Below, one piece after another: positions 43,728 through 52,880 of a stretch of 64,000 nt of DNA. The position numbers were made by a program, and so were the translations under genes. The notes beneath the pieces are model-generated. The model had not been told where the DNA came from, ran no database searches, and worked only from the letters and a program-made list of their open reading frames with translations. Location: the NCBI RefSeq assembly GCF_010645075.1, contig NZ_JAADZV010000002.1, positions 248,001 through 312,000 on the forward strand. The letters are read 5' to 3'. The number at the start of each line of letters is the position of its first letter. Within the stretch, counting starts at the first letter, position 1. The stretch comes from Flavobacterium limi (GTDB taxonomy: Bacteria > Bacteroidota > Bacteroidia > Flavobacteriales > Flavobacteriaceae).

Positions 43728-45161
43728 TTAAATGTTATGAGGTTTTATCTTAATTTGGCTAACAGAGATATAATATCCTGTGCTTCCGTAATTTGATTTT
43801 CTTTTATCCGACCAGTTTGGTCTTTCTCCTGTAACAGAAACGGTTAAATTATAATTGCCTTTTTTCAGCATCGGAGATCTGAATACTTGTGTTGTTGTTG
43901 AAAATTTACTGTACATATCCACAAGGGCTGTTACAATTACCTTGCCTTTTTCATTGGTCAAAACCACTTTTGCATAGCCATTTTCGGAACCCACTACGCT
44001 ATATAAAGCAATTTGCTCTCCGGTAAAATTAATAGTAAACGAAGCATCTTTTTCATCAGATCTGCTTTCTAACGCTGTTTGTTTCCAATTGCCTTTATAC
44101 TGAATCTGCTTATCAGTATTTATAATAATTTCCTCATTACTTTTTGCTATAGATGAAAGTCCCGTAACGGTATCAATCTGCCAGCTATCTTTGTACTCAG
44201 GAATCGATAATGAACTTCTGGAAATTGTTAGCGGCTGCCAAACGTACGTAGCCGATGAAGCCTGTTTAGGAAATGACCATCGGTCTCCCATAAACATATA
44301 GGTTGTCCCTTTCGAACCATCAATTGGCAAAACAAAAGTAGATTGTGAATTCCAGGTCAATGTCCCTTCGGGAGCGATTAATCCCTGGGATTGCCACGGC
44401 CCTTTTAACGAATTTGCTGTGTAATAATAATTATCGTTTTTCTCCCAACTCGTTAAATGTGAACCGATAAAATAATAAAGACCGTCTTTTTTAAGCATGG
44501 TAGGCGACTCAAATCCGGATGTAATATTTTCGTTTATTTTCTCCACAACCGATTTATAATCATCACTCAGCTTATAAATTTCCCCACCGTGAACCAAAAT
44601 ATATCCTGAACCATCCGTATCCTGAAAAGTTCCCATATCCCATTTTTTAATTGGTCTGCCCTGAAACAAAACTGGACCTTTAAACTGATATGGACCTTTT
44701 ATCTTTTTGGAAACTGCATACCCAACAAACTGATCTTTATATGTTAAAGTATCAGCGTGCATATACATTATAAATTCTCCGGTTTTAGGGCATTTCATCA
44801 CTTTCACCCTTTCGCCAACTCGATTTGGCCCCAGTTTACCTGATTTTTGCAATGGAAGTGCAATGCTTTCAAATTTCCAGTTATACAAATCTTTGGAGGA
44901 ATAACAGTTAAAACCGGCAAAAGCATTGCTGGTATCGGTATGAATTTCTCCAAACAAATAAAATGTATTTTTTTCTTTTATAATATTCGCACCATGAGCA
45001 CTTACAATTTTTCCGTTTTGATCAAACCATGGAGTTCCGGAATAGATTGCATCCATTTTTCCCGGCTGTTGGGCAAATGAAACGGCAATGACCATCAATA
45101 GTGCGATGGTCATTATCTCTTTTCTTAAATATTTAAAAATAGAATAATTATTTCGATTCAT
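43728..45161 (-). CDS. GH43-like propeller enzyme with C-terminal carbohydrate-binding-like domain
   Basis: 477 aa. A hydrophobic segment at residues 16-30 (IMTIALLMVIAVSFAQQ) is the signal peptide; an internal Met17 is an alternative start. Residues about 35-330 form a five-bladed propeller (AHGANIIKEKNTFYLFGEIH, YSSKDLYNWKFESIALPL, KKWDMGTFQDTDGSGYILVH, GFESPTMLKKDGLYYFIGSH) resembling GH43 subfamily 34-like galactosidases. Residues about 350-477 form a beta-sandwich (FTINFTGEQIALYSVVGSEN) that looks carbohydrate-binding. First gene of the operon GH43-GH28-GH115-sulfatase, with a strong operator-promoter upstream. Confidence 0.85.
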   Translation of the reverse strand: MNRNNYSIFKYLRKEIMTIALLMVIAVSFAQQPGKMDAIYSGTPWFDQNGKIVSAHGANIIKEKNTFYLFGEIHTDTSNAFAGFNCYSSKDLYNWKFESIALPLQKSGKLGPNRVGERVKVMKCPKTGEFIMYMHADTLTYKDQFVGYAVSKKIKGPYQFKGPVLFQGRPIKKWDMGTFQDTDGSGYILVHGGEIYKLSDDYKSVVEKINENITSGFESPTMLKKDGLYYFIGSHLTSWEKNDNYYYTANSLKGPWQSQGLIAPEGTLTWNSQSTFVLPIDGSKGTTYMFMGDRWSFPKQASSATYVWQPLTISRSSLSIPEYKDSWQIDTVTGLSSIAKSNEEIIINTDKQIQYKGNWKQTALESRSDEKDASFTINFTGEQIALYSVVGSENGYAKVVLTNEKGKVIVTALVDMYSKFSTTTQVFRSPMLKKGNYNLTVSVTGERPNWSDKRKSNYGSTGYYISVSQIKIKPHNI

Positions 45162-45187
45162 TTTTACGATTCTAATTCAGAATGTAT

Positions 45188-45232
45188 CAAATTTATTCTA
45201 TTCTTATTTTTTTTGTATCCTGTACTATCTGT
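45188..45232 (-). promoter_or_regulatory. PUL direct-repeat operator and -7 box for the GH43-GH28-GH115-sulfatase operon
   Basis: Minus strand: operator ACAGATAGTACAGGATAC (45232-45215), 19-bp spacer, then a perfect -7 box TAAATTTG (45195-45188), 27 nt before the ATG. It is divergent from the next site. Confidence 0.78.
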
Positions 45233-45253
45233 TATAACTGTTAAATAAAAACA

Positions 45254-45298
45254 CAGGATGCTGCAGGATAACAATTTTAGACCATTAGGCTATTTTTA
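45254..45298 (+). promoter_or_regulatory. PUL direct-repeat operator and -7 box for the GH2 gene
   Basis: CAGGATGCTGCAGGATAA (45254-45271) shows two full CAGGAT half-sites 10 bp apart, the clearest direct repeat in the set. After 19 bp comes TATTTTTA (45291-45298), a 5-of-6 -7 match. The ATG is 20 nt further. Confidence 0.78.
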
Positions 45299-45317
45299 CT
45301 TTTATAAAATTCTTTTT

Positions 45318-48218
45318 ATGACAAAGAAATACAGCTATATCTGTTTATTACTGACTATTTTATTCACTTTAAGCAGTTTTAAAAATGATGAAATCAATCT
45401 GGAAGGCAACTGGCATTTTGAAATTGACCGAAACGATGAAGGAATTACCCAAAAGTGGTATAACCGAAATCTCAAAGATGTTATAAAACTTCCAGGTTCT
45501 ATGGCCGAATTTCTGAAAGGAGATGATATCACGCTCAAAACAAAATGGACAGGCTCTATCTACGATAGTTCTTTTTATTTTATTCCGAGATTAGAAAAAT
45601 ACCGTCAACCTGGAAATATACACATCCCGTTTTGGCTTACACCCGCAAAACATTATGTTGGTGCTGCATGGTATCAAAAGGAAGTCGATGTTCCTGCAAA
45701 CTGGAAAGGCAAACGAATTCTTCTTCACTTAGAAAGAGCACATATAGAAACAAGAGTCTGGATAAACGATAAAGAAGTCGGTCTGCAAAATTCGCTGGTA
45801 GCTCCTCATGTTTATGATTTAAGTACTTTTCTCCTTACAGGTAAACAACGTATTTCTATTCGGATTGATAACCGAACCACTAAAATAAATGTAGGTCCAG
45901 ACTCCCATAGTATTACGGATCATACACAGGGAAACTGGAATGGAATTATTGGCAAAATAGCATTAGAGTCATTTTCGCCGGTTTATATTGATAATGTTCA
46001 GATTTATCCAGATGTAAAAAATAGAAAAGCACGTGTAAAAGTTACTATAAATAATAGTGCGACAAATGAGTTTGATGGAAAATTATCATTATTCGCAAAA
46101 AGTTATAATACTTTAAAATCTCACCAGACTAAAGAAGTTTTCACCAAAATAACTGTTAATAATTCTAACAGCAAAACCATAGAAGTAGAGGTTCCCTTTG
46201 GAAAAGGAATGCTTACCTGGGACGAATTTGATCCTGCATTGTATCACCTGGAAGTAAAACTAGATGCTAAAGGGATAAAATCAGAAAAAAAGGTTCAGTT
46301 TGGAATGCGTGAATTCAAGATAAAAGGAAATCAGTTTTTGATCAACGATATTCCGGTGTTTCTCCGAGGAACGGTGCATAACTGCGAATTTCCATTAACT
46401 GGTTATCCTGCAACCACTGTAGAAGCATGGGACAAAATTTTTAAAACCATCAAGTCTTATGGTCTGAATCATGTTCGTTTTCATTCGTGGTGTCCTCCTG
46501 AAGCCGCTTTTATTGCTGCTGACAAGGCTGGAATCTATTTACAGCCCGAAGGACCGAGCTGGCCAAACCACGGTCCAAAAATAGGACTGGGTCAGCCTAT
46601 TGATCAGTTTTTGTATGATGAAACTACAAGAATGGCAAAAGAGTACGGTAATTATGCTTCGTTTACGATGCTATCTGCCGGGAATGAGCCGGCAGGTAAA
46701 CAGGTAGAGTATCTGAATGCCTTTGTAGATTTCTGGAAAGCTAAAGACGAAAGAAGAGTTTATACAGGAATGTCCGTTGGCGGAAGCTGGCCTGTAGTTC
46801 CAAATGCGGAATATCAGTCGCGTGGTGGTGTACGAGGTTTAAACTGGAATAAAATGCCTGAAACAGAATCCGATTTCAGTACCGGAATTGCTCCTTTTAA
46901 AGTGCCGTTCGTTGCGCATGAAATCGGTCAGTATTGTGTTTTCCCGAATTTTGAAGAAATTCCAAAATACAAAGGTGTTTACAGAGCTAAAAATTTCGAG
47001 ATGTTCAAACAGGATCTTGAAGATCACCATATGGCTGATCAGGCAAAAGACTTTTTGAATGCTTCCGGAAAACTTCAGGTGCTGTGTTATAAAAACGAAA
47101 TTGAAAAAATGTTGAGAACTCCCGGATATGCAGGATTTCAGGCGTTAGGATTACAGGATTTTCCGGGTCAGGGAACGGCTTTAGTGGGCGTTTTAGATGC
47201 TTTTTTTCAGGAAAAAGGATATACGTCAGCACAGGAATATAAACGTTTTTGCAACGAAACAGTTCCGTTGTTGAAAGTTCCGAAATTTGTTTACACCAAT
47301 ACCGAAATTTTAAAGGCCGAAATAGCACTTTTTCACTCCGGGAAAACTTCTTTAGAAAATGCTGTGATTAGCTGGACTATCAAAAATGAAAAAGGAATTC
47401 TTCTTGCTGAAGGAAATTTCGATGCTAAAACTTTCGAAAACGGAAACGGAATCTTCGTTGGAAACCTTACTTTCGAATTAAATAAAATTAAACAAGCGTC
47501 TAAATTAAATCTTGAAGTAAAAGTCAATAATACCCTTTTTATCAATGATTGGGACTTTTGGATTTATCCGGTAAGCAATTCGGAAATTACTTCCCCAATA
47601 TATTACACAACTGCTTTAGACGATAAAGCAAAAGAAGTTTTGCAGAACGGTGGAAAAGTATTTTTGAATGCATCCGGCAAAGTAGTAAAAGGAAAAGAAG
47701 TAGAAATGCATTTTCTTCCTGTTTTCTGGAATACCTCCTGGTTTAAAATGCGTCCGCCACATGTTACCGGAATGCTGATACAGGATAAAAGTCCTGCTTT
47801 TGGCAGTTTCCCTACCAGCTTTCATAGTGACTTGCAGTGGTGGGAAATTCAAAATCGTTCACAAGTGATGAACCTTGAAGATTTTCCGACAGATTTCCGT
47901 CCATTAGTTCAGCCTATTGATACCTGGTTCATGAACCGCAGATTAGCATTGGTTTTTGAAGCCAAGGTTGGAAAAGGAAAAATTATAGTGAGCAGCGCTG
48001 ATTTAGCACCTGATGTTGTGAATAAACCTGCTGCGAAACAATTGTTTATTTCACTGCAGGAATACATGAATTCTGATGCTTTTGATCCAAAAGAAAATTT
48101 AAGTATTGAAGTATTGAACGACATTTTTATGAACCCTTCAAAAGAGCAATTTAAAACTTTTACTAAAGACAGTCCTGATGAATTAAAGCCTAATTCGAAT
48201 CAAAATAAAGTGAAATAG
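45318..48218 (+). CDS. GH2 family glycoside hydrolase
   Basis: 966 aa from the ATG at 45318 (MTKKYSYICLLLTILFTLSS); an upstream in-frame ATG at 45258 overlaps the operator and promoter and is unlikely. GH2 layout: sugar-binding jelly roll (LEGNWHFEIDRNDEGITQKW, AWYQKEVDVPANWKGKRILL), Ig-like domain, and TIM barrel with LRGTVHNCEFPLTGYP. Glu457 in LSAGNEPAGK is the acid/base and Glu535 in FVAHEIGQYCVFP the likely nucleophile. The C-terminal 250 residues include a beta-sandwich and a glutamine-amidotransferase-like end, as in some GH2 enzymes of pectin clusters. Substrate unknown, probably a beta-linked side-chain sugar. It is a single-gene unit with a strong terminator. Confidence 0.9.
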   Translation: MTKKYSYICLLLTILFTLSSFKNDEINLEGNWHFEIDRNDEGITQKWYNRNLKDVIKLPGSMAEFLKGDDITLKTKWTGSIYDSSFYFIPRLEKYRQPGNIHIPFWLTPAKHYVGAAWYQKEVDVPANWKGKRILLHLERAHIETRVWINDKEVGLQNSLVAPHVYDLSTFLLTGKQRISIRIDNRTTKINVGPDSHSITDHTQGNWNGIIGKIALESFSPVYIDNVQIYPDVKNRKARVKVTINNSATNEFDGKLSLFAKSYNTLKSHQTKEVFTKITVNNSNSKTIEVEVPFGKGMLTWDEFDPALYHLEVKLDAKGIKSEKKVQFGMREFKIKGNQFLINDIPVFLRGTVHNCEFPLTGYPATTVEAWDKIFKTIKSYGLNHVRFHSWCPPEAAFIAADKAGIYLQPEGPSWPNHGPKIGLGQPIDQFLYDETTRMAKEYGNYASFTMLSAGNEPAGKQVEYLNAFVDFWKAKDERRVYTGMSVGGSWPVVPNAEYQSRGGVRGLNWNKMPETESDFSTGIAPFKVPFVAHEIGQYCVFPNFEEIPKYKGVYRAKNFEMFKQDLEDHHMADQAKDFLNASGKLQVLCYKNEIEKMLRTPGYAGFQALGLQDFPGQGTALVGVLDAFFQEKGYTSAQEYKRFCNETVPLLKVPKFVYTNTEILKAEIALFHSGKTSLENAVISWTIKNEKGILLAEGNFDAKTFENGNGIFVGNLTFELNKIKQASKLNLEVKVNNTLFINDWDFWIYPVSNSEITSPIYYTTALDDKAKEVLQNGGKVFLNASGKVVKGKEVEMHFLPVFWNTSWFKMRPPHVTGMLIQDKSPAFGSFPTSFHSDLQWWEIQNRSQVMNLEDFPTDFRPLVQPIDTWFMNRRLALVFEAKVGKGKIIVSSADLAPDVVNKPAAKQLFISLQEYMNSDAFDPKENLSIEVLNDIFMNPSKEQFKTFTKDSPDELKPNSNQNKVK

Positions 48219-48306
48219 ATATTCACTATATATATACTTAAATCATTAAATAACAAACACAAATATAACTTTTTAACTTACGCAGTTTGTGGAAACCTTT
48301 GAATTT

Positions 48307-48331
48307 AATAACACCTCGAGTAGGTGTTATT
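48307..48331. repeat. Short hairpin AATAACACCT / AGGTGTTATT
   Basis: Perfect 10-bp inverted repeat with a 5-nt loop, directly before a second hairpin. It has no clear T-run and may be an auxiliary stem for the terminator that follows. Confidence 0.6.
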
Positions 48332-48336
48332 AAAGC

Positions 48337-48368
48337 AAACTCCGGCTCATTAAGCCGGAGTTTATTTT
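48337..48368. terminator. Terminator between the GH2 gene and the toxin-like cassette
   Basis: Perfect 11-bp stem AAACTCCGGCT / AGCCGGAGTTT (48337-48347, 48353-48363) followed by TATTTT. It sits between convergent genes and can serve both. Confidence 0.88.
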
Positions 48369-48379
48369 AAATTATACTG

Positions 48380-49171
48380 TTAATTACTTTCTTTATATTC
48401 AAGCACGAAGTATTTTTTATTAAAAATTTCGTCTTCCCATTCATGCTCTATTTTATAGAGATTATTTTGTAAGGACATAATACAATGATCAATGTTTATT
48501 TGTGAATATGCATCTTCATTAATCATCTTGTTTTCGACAATAAAAGTTGATGTATTGGAAATATTCTCTTCTTTGTAATAAACATCAAATGTAAAATCTT
48601 TTTTTGGATAAACATCCTTAAGAGTGGTACCTACTTTGCTTAACAATTCCCCGATTTCAATACAAGGATCATTATCAGCTGTCTGACACCAAATGCATTC
48701 AAGTTCGTATTCATAATAATAACGGATTTCTTCTGCGATAAACTTTTTAGAAACATTTTCTTCCTCAACAAAAGGTGTAAAAATTAGGTCTCTATTATTT
48801 TCTGAAGTAGTTACAGTGAACAAATCTGATTTTTTAATACAATCATATACAGTTTCCAAAAGTTCTGCTATTTTTTCATCCGTAAGGTTATCACTTCCGT
48901 GACTACCAGATTTAGGGCTTAAAAAAGTAAAATAGATTGATTCCTTTGAAATAACCGCCAGAAGATAAAGACGTCCGCCTCCTGATCCGTTTATGCGTTT
49001 TTTAATAAAAGGATTTATTGAATTACCATTTAATCTGGTTCCAGATAGACAAACATCAAATTCTTTTCCAAAATAAGAATTTATTATATCTTGAGTAAAA
49101 TCTTTATAAGAGTTGTTTTTAATAAGTTTATCGTATTCCTTTCTGAATTCGGGAGTAGCGAATACAATCAT
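48380..49171 (-). CDS. RelE/ParE-like toxin candidate with long unknown C-terminal domain
   Basis: 263 aa, no signal peptide. Residues 1-115 have the build of a RelE/ParE-superfamily toxin: MIVFATPEFRKEYDKLIKNN, then KKRINGSGGGRLYLLAVISK (the GGGR/YRL strand region), ESIYFTFLSPKSGSHGSDNL and TDEKIAELLETVYDCIKK. These toxins are normally 80-120 aa; this one has an extra 150 acidic residues of no recognisable family (including ELECIWCQTADNDPCIEI). The start ATG overlaps the stop of the upstream gene by 4 nt (ATGA), the usual coupling of antitoxin-toxin pairs. The cassette interrupts the pectin cluster and shares nothing with it. Toxin identity is an inference from pattern only. Confidence 0.6.
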   Translation of the reverse strand: MIVFATPEFRKEYDKLIKNNSYKDFTQDIINSYFGKEFDVCLSGTRLNGNSINPFIKKRINGSGGGRLYLLAVISKESIYFTFLSPKSGSHGSDNLTDEKIAELLETVYDCIKKSDLFTVTTSENNRDLIFTPFVEEENVSKKFIAEEIRYYYEYELECIWCQTADNDPCIEIGELLSKVGTTLKDVYPKKDFTFDVYYKEENISNTSTFIVENKMINEDAYSQINIDHCIMSLQNNLYKIEHEWEDEIFNKKYFVLEYKESN

Positions 49172-49623
49172 AGTGATTGAATTCGTTCGTTTATTTCCTG
49201 AAATCTTGAATCATAAGGCATTCTGAAATGTATGTATTCTAAATCATTAATAGATTCCTTAAGATCATCTATTGACATTTTAAATTCTTTGATATGCAAT
49301 GATGCCATATCTCTCATATTTTTATTAAGAAAAACAAACCGCATTATCATAGTACGATGTATGTCTCTTGAAATAGATATTATATCATTAAGTACTATTA
49401 AAGTCTCTTCGTCAAGATTAGAAGCATCTATCCAGCTTAGCTTTTCAAAACGTTCAACTAACGAAAAAACAAAATTTGTATCCTCAGTAATTTTTCCTTG
49501 AAGTTCTAATATTTTATCTAGAAAAGAATTTACAATTTCATGTTCATTCTTTCTCTTGTAAGAAAAATTTCTGACTTCATTGAAAGTTTGAGTGATTTGA
49601 ACTTTAGCAGTAACGCATTCCAT
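49168..49623 (-). CDS. Helical protein upstream of the toxin-like gene, possible antitoxin
   Basis: 151 aa from the ATG at 49623 (MECVTAKVQITQTFNEV); an earlier in-frame ATG at 49674 adds 17 hydrophobic residues and is doubtful. It is almost entirely alpha-helical with heptad-like stretches (MSIDDLKESINDLEYIHFRM), and no DNA-binding motif is evident. It overlaps the downstream toxin-like gene by 4 nt. Position and coupling fit an antitoxin or regulatory partner, but the family is unknown to me. No carbohydrate-related feature is seen. Confidence 0.6.
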   Translation of the reverse strand: MECVTAKVQITQTFNEVRNFSYKRKNEHEIVNSFLDKILELQGKITEDTNFVFSLVERFEKLSWIDASNLDEETLIVLNDIISISRDIHRTMIMRFVFLNKNMRDMASLHIKEFKMSIDDLKESINDLEYIHFRMPYDSRFQEINERIQSL

Positions 49624-49866
49624 AATAAATTGATTTAGATTTAATATAAGTTCCAAACAAATAACATAAAGCAAATAGCATAGAAATTAGATTAACTTCT
49701 CCTATTTAGCCGAAATATATATTAAAATACAAAATAAGTCATTATAATTTACCGTTCATCGGTTTTTATTTAGAATCAATATAAATTATAGTCACTGTTA
49801 TTTATGTAAATGTTGTATTCAAATATAATAGTAGGATTTTATTCCTTCTATAAAACAACCTCTTAA

Positions 49867-51213
49867 TTATTTAATTTTCCTTTTCAGCCACTCTTTTGGA
49901 ACGTTTATAATGCAGATATTCATTGTGCGATTATCCTCAGAAAGCATTGCCGACTGGATCTGGATTTTCGTTCCGTCCCGATTAAAAGTAGGATGAACGT
50001 GGTCAGCTGCTGTTGTTTTATGCCCTGTTGTCAGCAGCATCATTTCGTTTGTATTTCGGTCAATTAAATATAAACTTCTGGAAAAGTCATCACCAACTGC
50101 CCAACGTCCATCAGCAGAACCGTGTACATGCCATAATCCGCTGCCGCTTTTGGTTTGTCCGGCAATAATCATCTCTCTGGTTCTAAGATTTACAATTCCT
50201 AGGCCTGTTGGTTTTTCACGGGTTCCGGTGTTTCCCCAATTGCTTTCCTGTCCGGGATTAACCGGATTTCTGATTTCGCCATTTTCAGCAATTGCTACGG
50301 GAGCTTCTTTCTGAATATCTATTTTTCGATGTCCCATGATAGCTATTGCCACTTCATCTTTAGAAATTACCGCTTCATGTGTGACCCATTCAAAATCAGA
50401 TTCGGGATACAAAGGTCTTAGACCTGTTCCGTCTGCCATAACCGTCCAGGTTCTTTGAGGTGACTTCCCTCCTGTTTCCCAACAAAAAACCAATTCTCCC
50501 GGATTCCAGATATTGGACTGGATATGACCAACCTGAAATGATACTGAAACAACATGTTTAAATTCACCTGTTTTTAAATTCATACTGCTGATTCCGCCCG
50601 GTCCTGCACCCATATTCCTCGGACCGATACTTTTTTCTATTTTAACATTCGGATCGAGATGTCTTCCCGCTTCCTCTTTTCCAATTCTGAAATAAATCCG
50701 TTCTTCATCAGCATCCAGCGCCATATCGCCTGAAGCACCCATCTCAGGATTTGTTACACCGCAAATTCTTTCGTAAGCAGAGACTGGTTTCATTTTTCCA
50801 GCCTGACTGTCTTTAAAAACGGCTTCCAGATTTACCTCTATAATTTGCATTTTATCGCCTTCACCTTTTCGCATGAAGTATAATTTCATGCTTTTTTGAG
50901 CCATACACAAAGTCCCTGTGTAACCACCTTCTGTAACCTGAACCATTACACCTGATTTTTCATTCACCGCCACCGCTTCGCCATTTGCTCTTTTGGTTCT
51001 GAATATCAGCCATTCTCCATCAGCAGTCCATTGCGGATGTGTCGGATATGTTTTTGAATCTCCGGCTGATTTCGTGGTTAAAAAAATCAGTTCCTGGCCT
51101 GTAACAGGATCTTTGATTATCTTTTTTTCTGATGGAAACCGTTTACCAATCTGACTGAAAGTCATTAGGGAAAATAGCAGAAAAAATATATTTATTGTGG
51201 ATTTTAATTTCAT
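49867..51213 (-). CDS. PL22-like oligogalacturonate lyase
   Basis: 448 aa with a signal peptide (to about residue 20, FSQ). It is a seven-bladed WD40-like beta-propeller (YPTHPQWTADGEWLIFRTKR, GDMALDADEERIYFRIGKEE, HVHPTFNRDGTKIQIQSAML). Histidine-containing blades typical of oligogalacturonate lyase are present: FQVGHIQSNIWNPGELVFCW, FEWVTHEAVISKDEV, LWHVHGSADGRWAV and TAADHVHPTF. Family PL22 cleaves short galacturonate oligomers by beta-elimination with Mn-bound histidines. The predicted export is unusual, since well-known OGLs are cytoplasmic. It lies 285 nt downstream of GH105; it may be the last gene of that operon. Confidence 0.82.
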   Translation of the reverse strand: MKLKSTINIFFLLFSLMTFSQIGKRFPSEKKIIKDPVTGQELIFLTTKSAGDSKTYPTHPQWTADGEWLIFRTKRANGEAVAVNEKSGVMVQVTEGGYTGTLCMAQKSMKLYFMRKGEGDKMQIIEVNLEAVFKDSQAGKMKPVSAYERICGVTNPEMGASGDMALDADEERIYFRIGKEEAGRHLDPNVKIEKSIGPRNMGAGPGGISSMNLKTGEFKHVVSVSFQVGHIQSNIWNPGELVFCWETGGKSPQRTWTVMADGTGLRPLYPESDFEWVTHEAVISKDEVAIAIMGHRKIDIQKEAPVAIAENGEIRNPVNPGQESNWGNTGTREKPTGLGIVNLRTREMIIAGQTKSGSGLWHVHGSADGRWAVGDDFSRSLYLIDRNTNEMMLLTTGHKTTAADHVHPTFNRDGTKIQIQSAMLSEDNRTMNICIINVPKEWLKRKIK

Positions 51214-51358
51214 CTTATATTCATTTTAGGAATCGACGGCTATAGAATAAAAAAGTCTTTTATTTATGGTCTGGATTAATCTCGCAAAACACAGAGACGC
51301 TAACTTTATTTATTTCGAAGTAACAGAATTTGGCTAAAGCCTATAATGTATGACAATT

Positions 51359-51396
51359 TTAACCTCCAGCTAAAAGCCGGAGGCTAATAAATCTCA
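51359..51396. repeat. Hairpin CCTCCAGC / GCCGGAGG in the GH105-PL22 gap
   Basis: The 285-nt gap holds an 8-bp stem with one mismatch (around CCTCCAGCTAAAAGCCGGAGG) in AT-rich sequence. It resembles a common flavobacterial intergenic repeat (AAAGCC...GGAGGC). No operator copy or good -7 box was found for PL22 here. Confidence 0.45.
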
Positions 51397-51498
51397 ATAA
51401 AATTTATGTTTTTTGACTTTAGAATATTTTTTATAAAATCATTATCATACTAAAATTCAAAACTTCTGACTTCTCACAAATAACATTTTACTTATAAC

Positions 51499-52851
51499 TT
51501 ATTTATGCAGATTGTTTTTACCCTCAACTTTCAATTGTATAGCACTGTCGTTTATCTGAAACTGATTGTCTTTTAACAACAAAATCACTTCGGCTCCAGC
51601 CAATAGAACCGGACCATAACCGTGAGCGGCAAAAACATTTATCGGACGATAATAATAAAACGCAGGATCAAAGCCCATGCCTGTTCCTACACAAGTTCCT
51701 TCAACCTGACCTTTGTCATTAACTTTTGACGCAACTGCATTCCAACCAAGTAAAACCGCAGGGCCATAGGTCATTTTATCTACATATCCACGATTGATAG
51801 CTCTGGCAATAGAATACGTATAAATGGCTGTTGCAGAAGTTTCCAGATACGAATCATTTTTATCCAGCAACTGATGCCAGAAACCTGTTCCGTGCTGATA
51901 TTGTACTAAGCCTGCGATGTGTTTCTGTAGTTGTGTTAACACTTGTGGATATCCTGGATGGTTTTTAGGTAAAACTTCCAATAATTCTACCATAGTCATT
52001 ATTGCCCAGCCATTTGCCCTTGCCCAATGAAACTGCGGATGCACTTCCATAGATTCAACCCAGCCGTGCATGTAGATTCCTTTTTGCTCGTTAAACATTC
52101 TTTTTGAAAACTGATTAACCTGTTTTACGGCATCGTCAAAATATTTTATTTCACCTTTGTAAGCTCCCATTTGCGCTAAAGCCGGTACACTCATAAACAT
52201 ATCGTCTAACCAAAGTGTATTATCCTGAGGCCTGTTTCTGGCCAAAGTTCCGTCTTTTAATCGAAATTGTTCCTTACTGATAAAGTGGATATAATTATTA
52301 ACCAAAGGATCAATATTGGCTTTTAAACCGTCTTTTTTTGCCTTAATAAAGGCTGCACAAAGGGCTCCGGCAAAATCCAATGCTTCGGGATGAAGCGTTT
52401 TGAGCATGTCTTTGTCTTTGATGTTTTTTTCCTGAATATTTTCGGCAACATCAGCGATTAACTGTATTCTTTTATTCGAATAATCCGCAAAATATTTTTC
52501 ACCTGTAGCTTTAGAAGCCAACAGCATTCCGGCATAGGTAACACCCCATTCGTAACTCGTAAGTCTAAAAGCTCCTGGTTCAAAAATTACATCTTCTTTA
52601 TTTTTTTTATAATCTGTAATGTCAGCCTTTGTAGCAGCATTAACAATTTTTGAAGCCGAATTTTTATCTAAAAAATTATAGACCCTGTCCAAAACTGCTT
52701 TTATGTTTTCTTTTTGCGGAATAACATAAGGTGTTGGATAATCAGGCTGCATTAAATGCAAAGGTGTTGTAGCATCATTTGTCTGGGCATTTGCAAAACT
52801 GCAGACACCAAAAACAAATAAGGCGATAATTTTGGTTGATTTATAGTTCAT
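51499..52851 (-). CDS. GH105 unsaturated rhamnogalacturonyl hydrolase
   Basis: 450 aa with a signal peptide ending FANAQT. It is an (alpha/alpha)6 barrel of the YteR/YesR type: NTLWLDDMFMSVPALAQMGA carries the catalytic Asp, and GIYMHGWVESMEVHPQFHWA then RANGWAIMTMVELLEVLP follow. GTGFWHQLLDKNDSYLETSA is a further family segment. It removes the unsaturated galacturonosyl end left by PL11, giving free rhamnose-ended oligomers. Cotranscribed with the DUF4861 gene 29 nt upstream. This is the direct downstream partner of the PL11 lyases. Confidence 0.93.
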   Translation of the reverse strand: MNYKSTKIIALFVFGVCSFANAQTNDATTPLHLMQPDYPTPYVIPQKENIKAVLDRVYNFLDKNSASKIVNAATKADITDYKKNKEDVIFEPGAFRLTSYEWGVTYAGMLLASKATGEKYFADYSNKRIQLIADVAENIQEKNIKDKDMLKTLHPEALDFAGALCAAFIKAKKDGLKANIDPLVNNYIHFISKEQFRLKDGTLARNRPQDNTLWLDDMFMSVPALAQMGAYKGEIKYFDDAVKQVNQFSKRMFNEQKGIYMHGWVESMEVHPQFHWARANGWAIMTMVELLEVLPKNHPGYPQVLTQLQKHIAGLVQYQHGTGFWHQLLDKNDSYLETSATAIYTYSIARAINRGYVDKMTYGPAVLLGWNAVASKVNDKGQVEGTCVGTGMGFDPAFYYYRPINVFAAHGYGPVLLAGAEVILLLKDNQFQINDSAIQLKVEGKNNLHK

Positions 52852-52880
52852 GGTCAGATCTTTTTAGTTAGTAAAATTTA

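Noticed and set aside
44600..44620. ATCCTG-type words inside coding sequence (also near 29885 and 51950)
   Set aside because: They lack the second half-site at a 10-bp period and a -7 box at 19 bp, and lie inside genes, so they were not counted as operators.
49624..49866. Promoter for the toxin-like cassette
   Set aside because: Only partial matches such as TTTGTTTG were seen on the minus strand; none is good enough to report as a feature. The rest of this interval is AT-rich with nothing recognisable.
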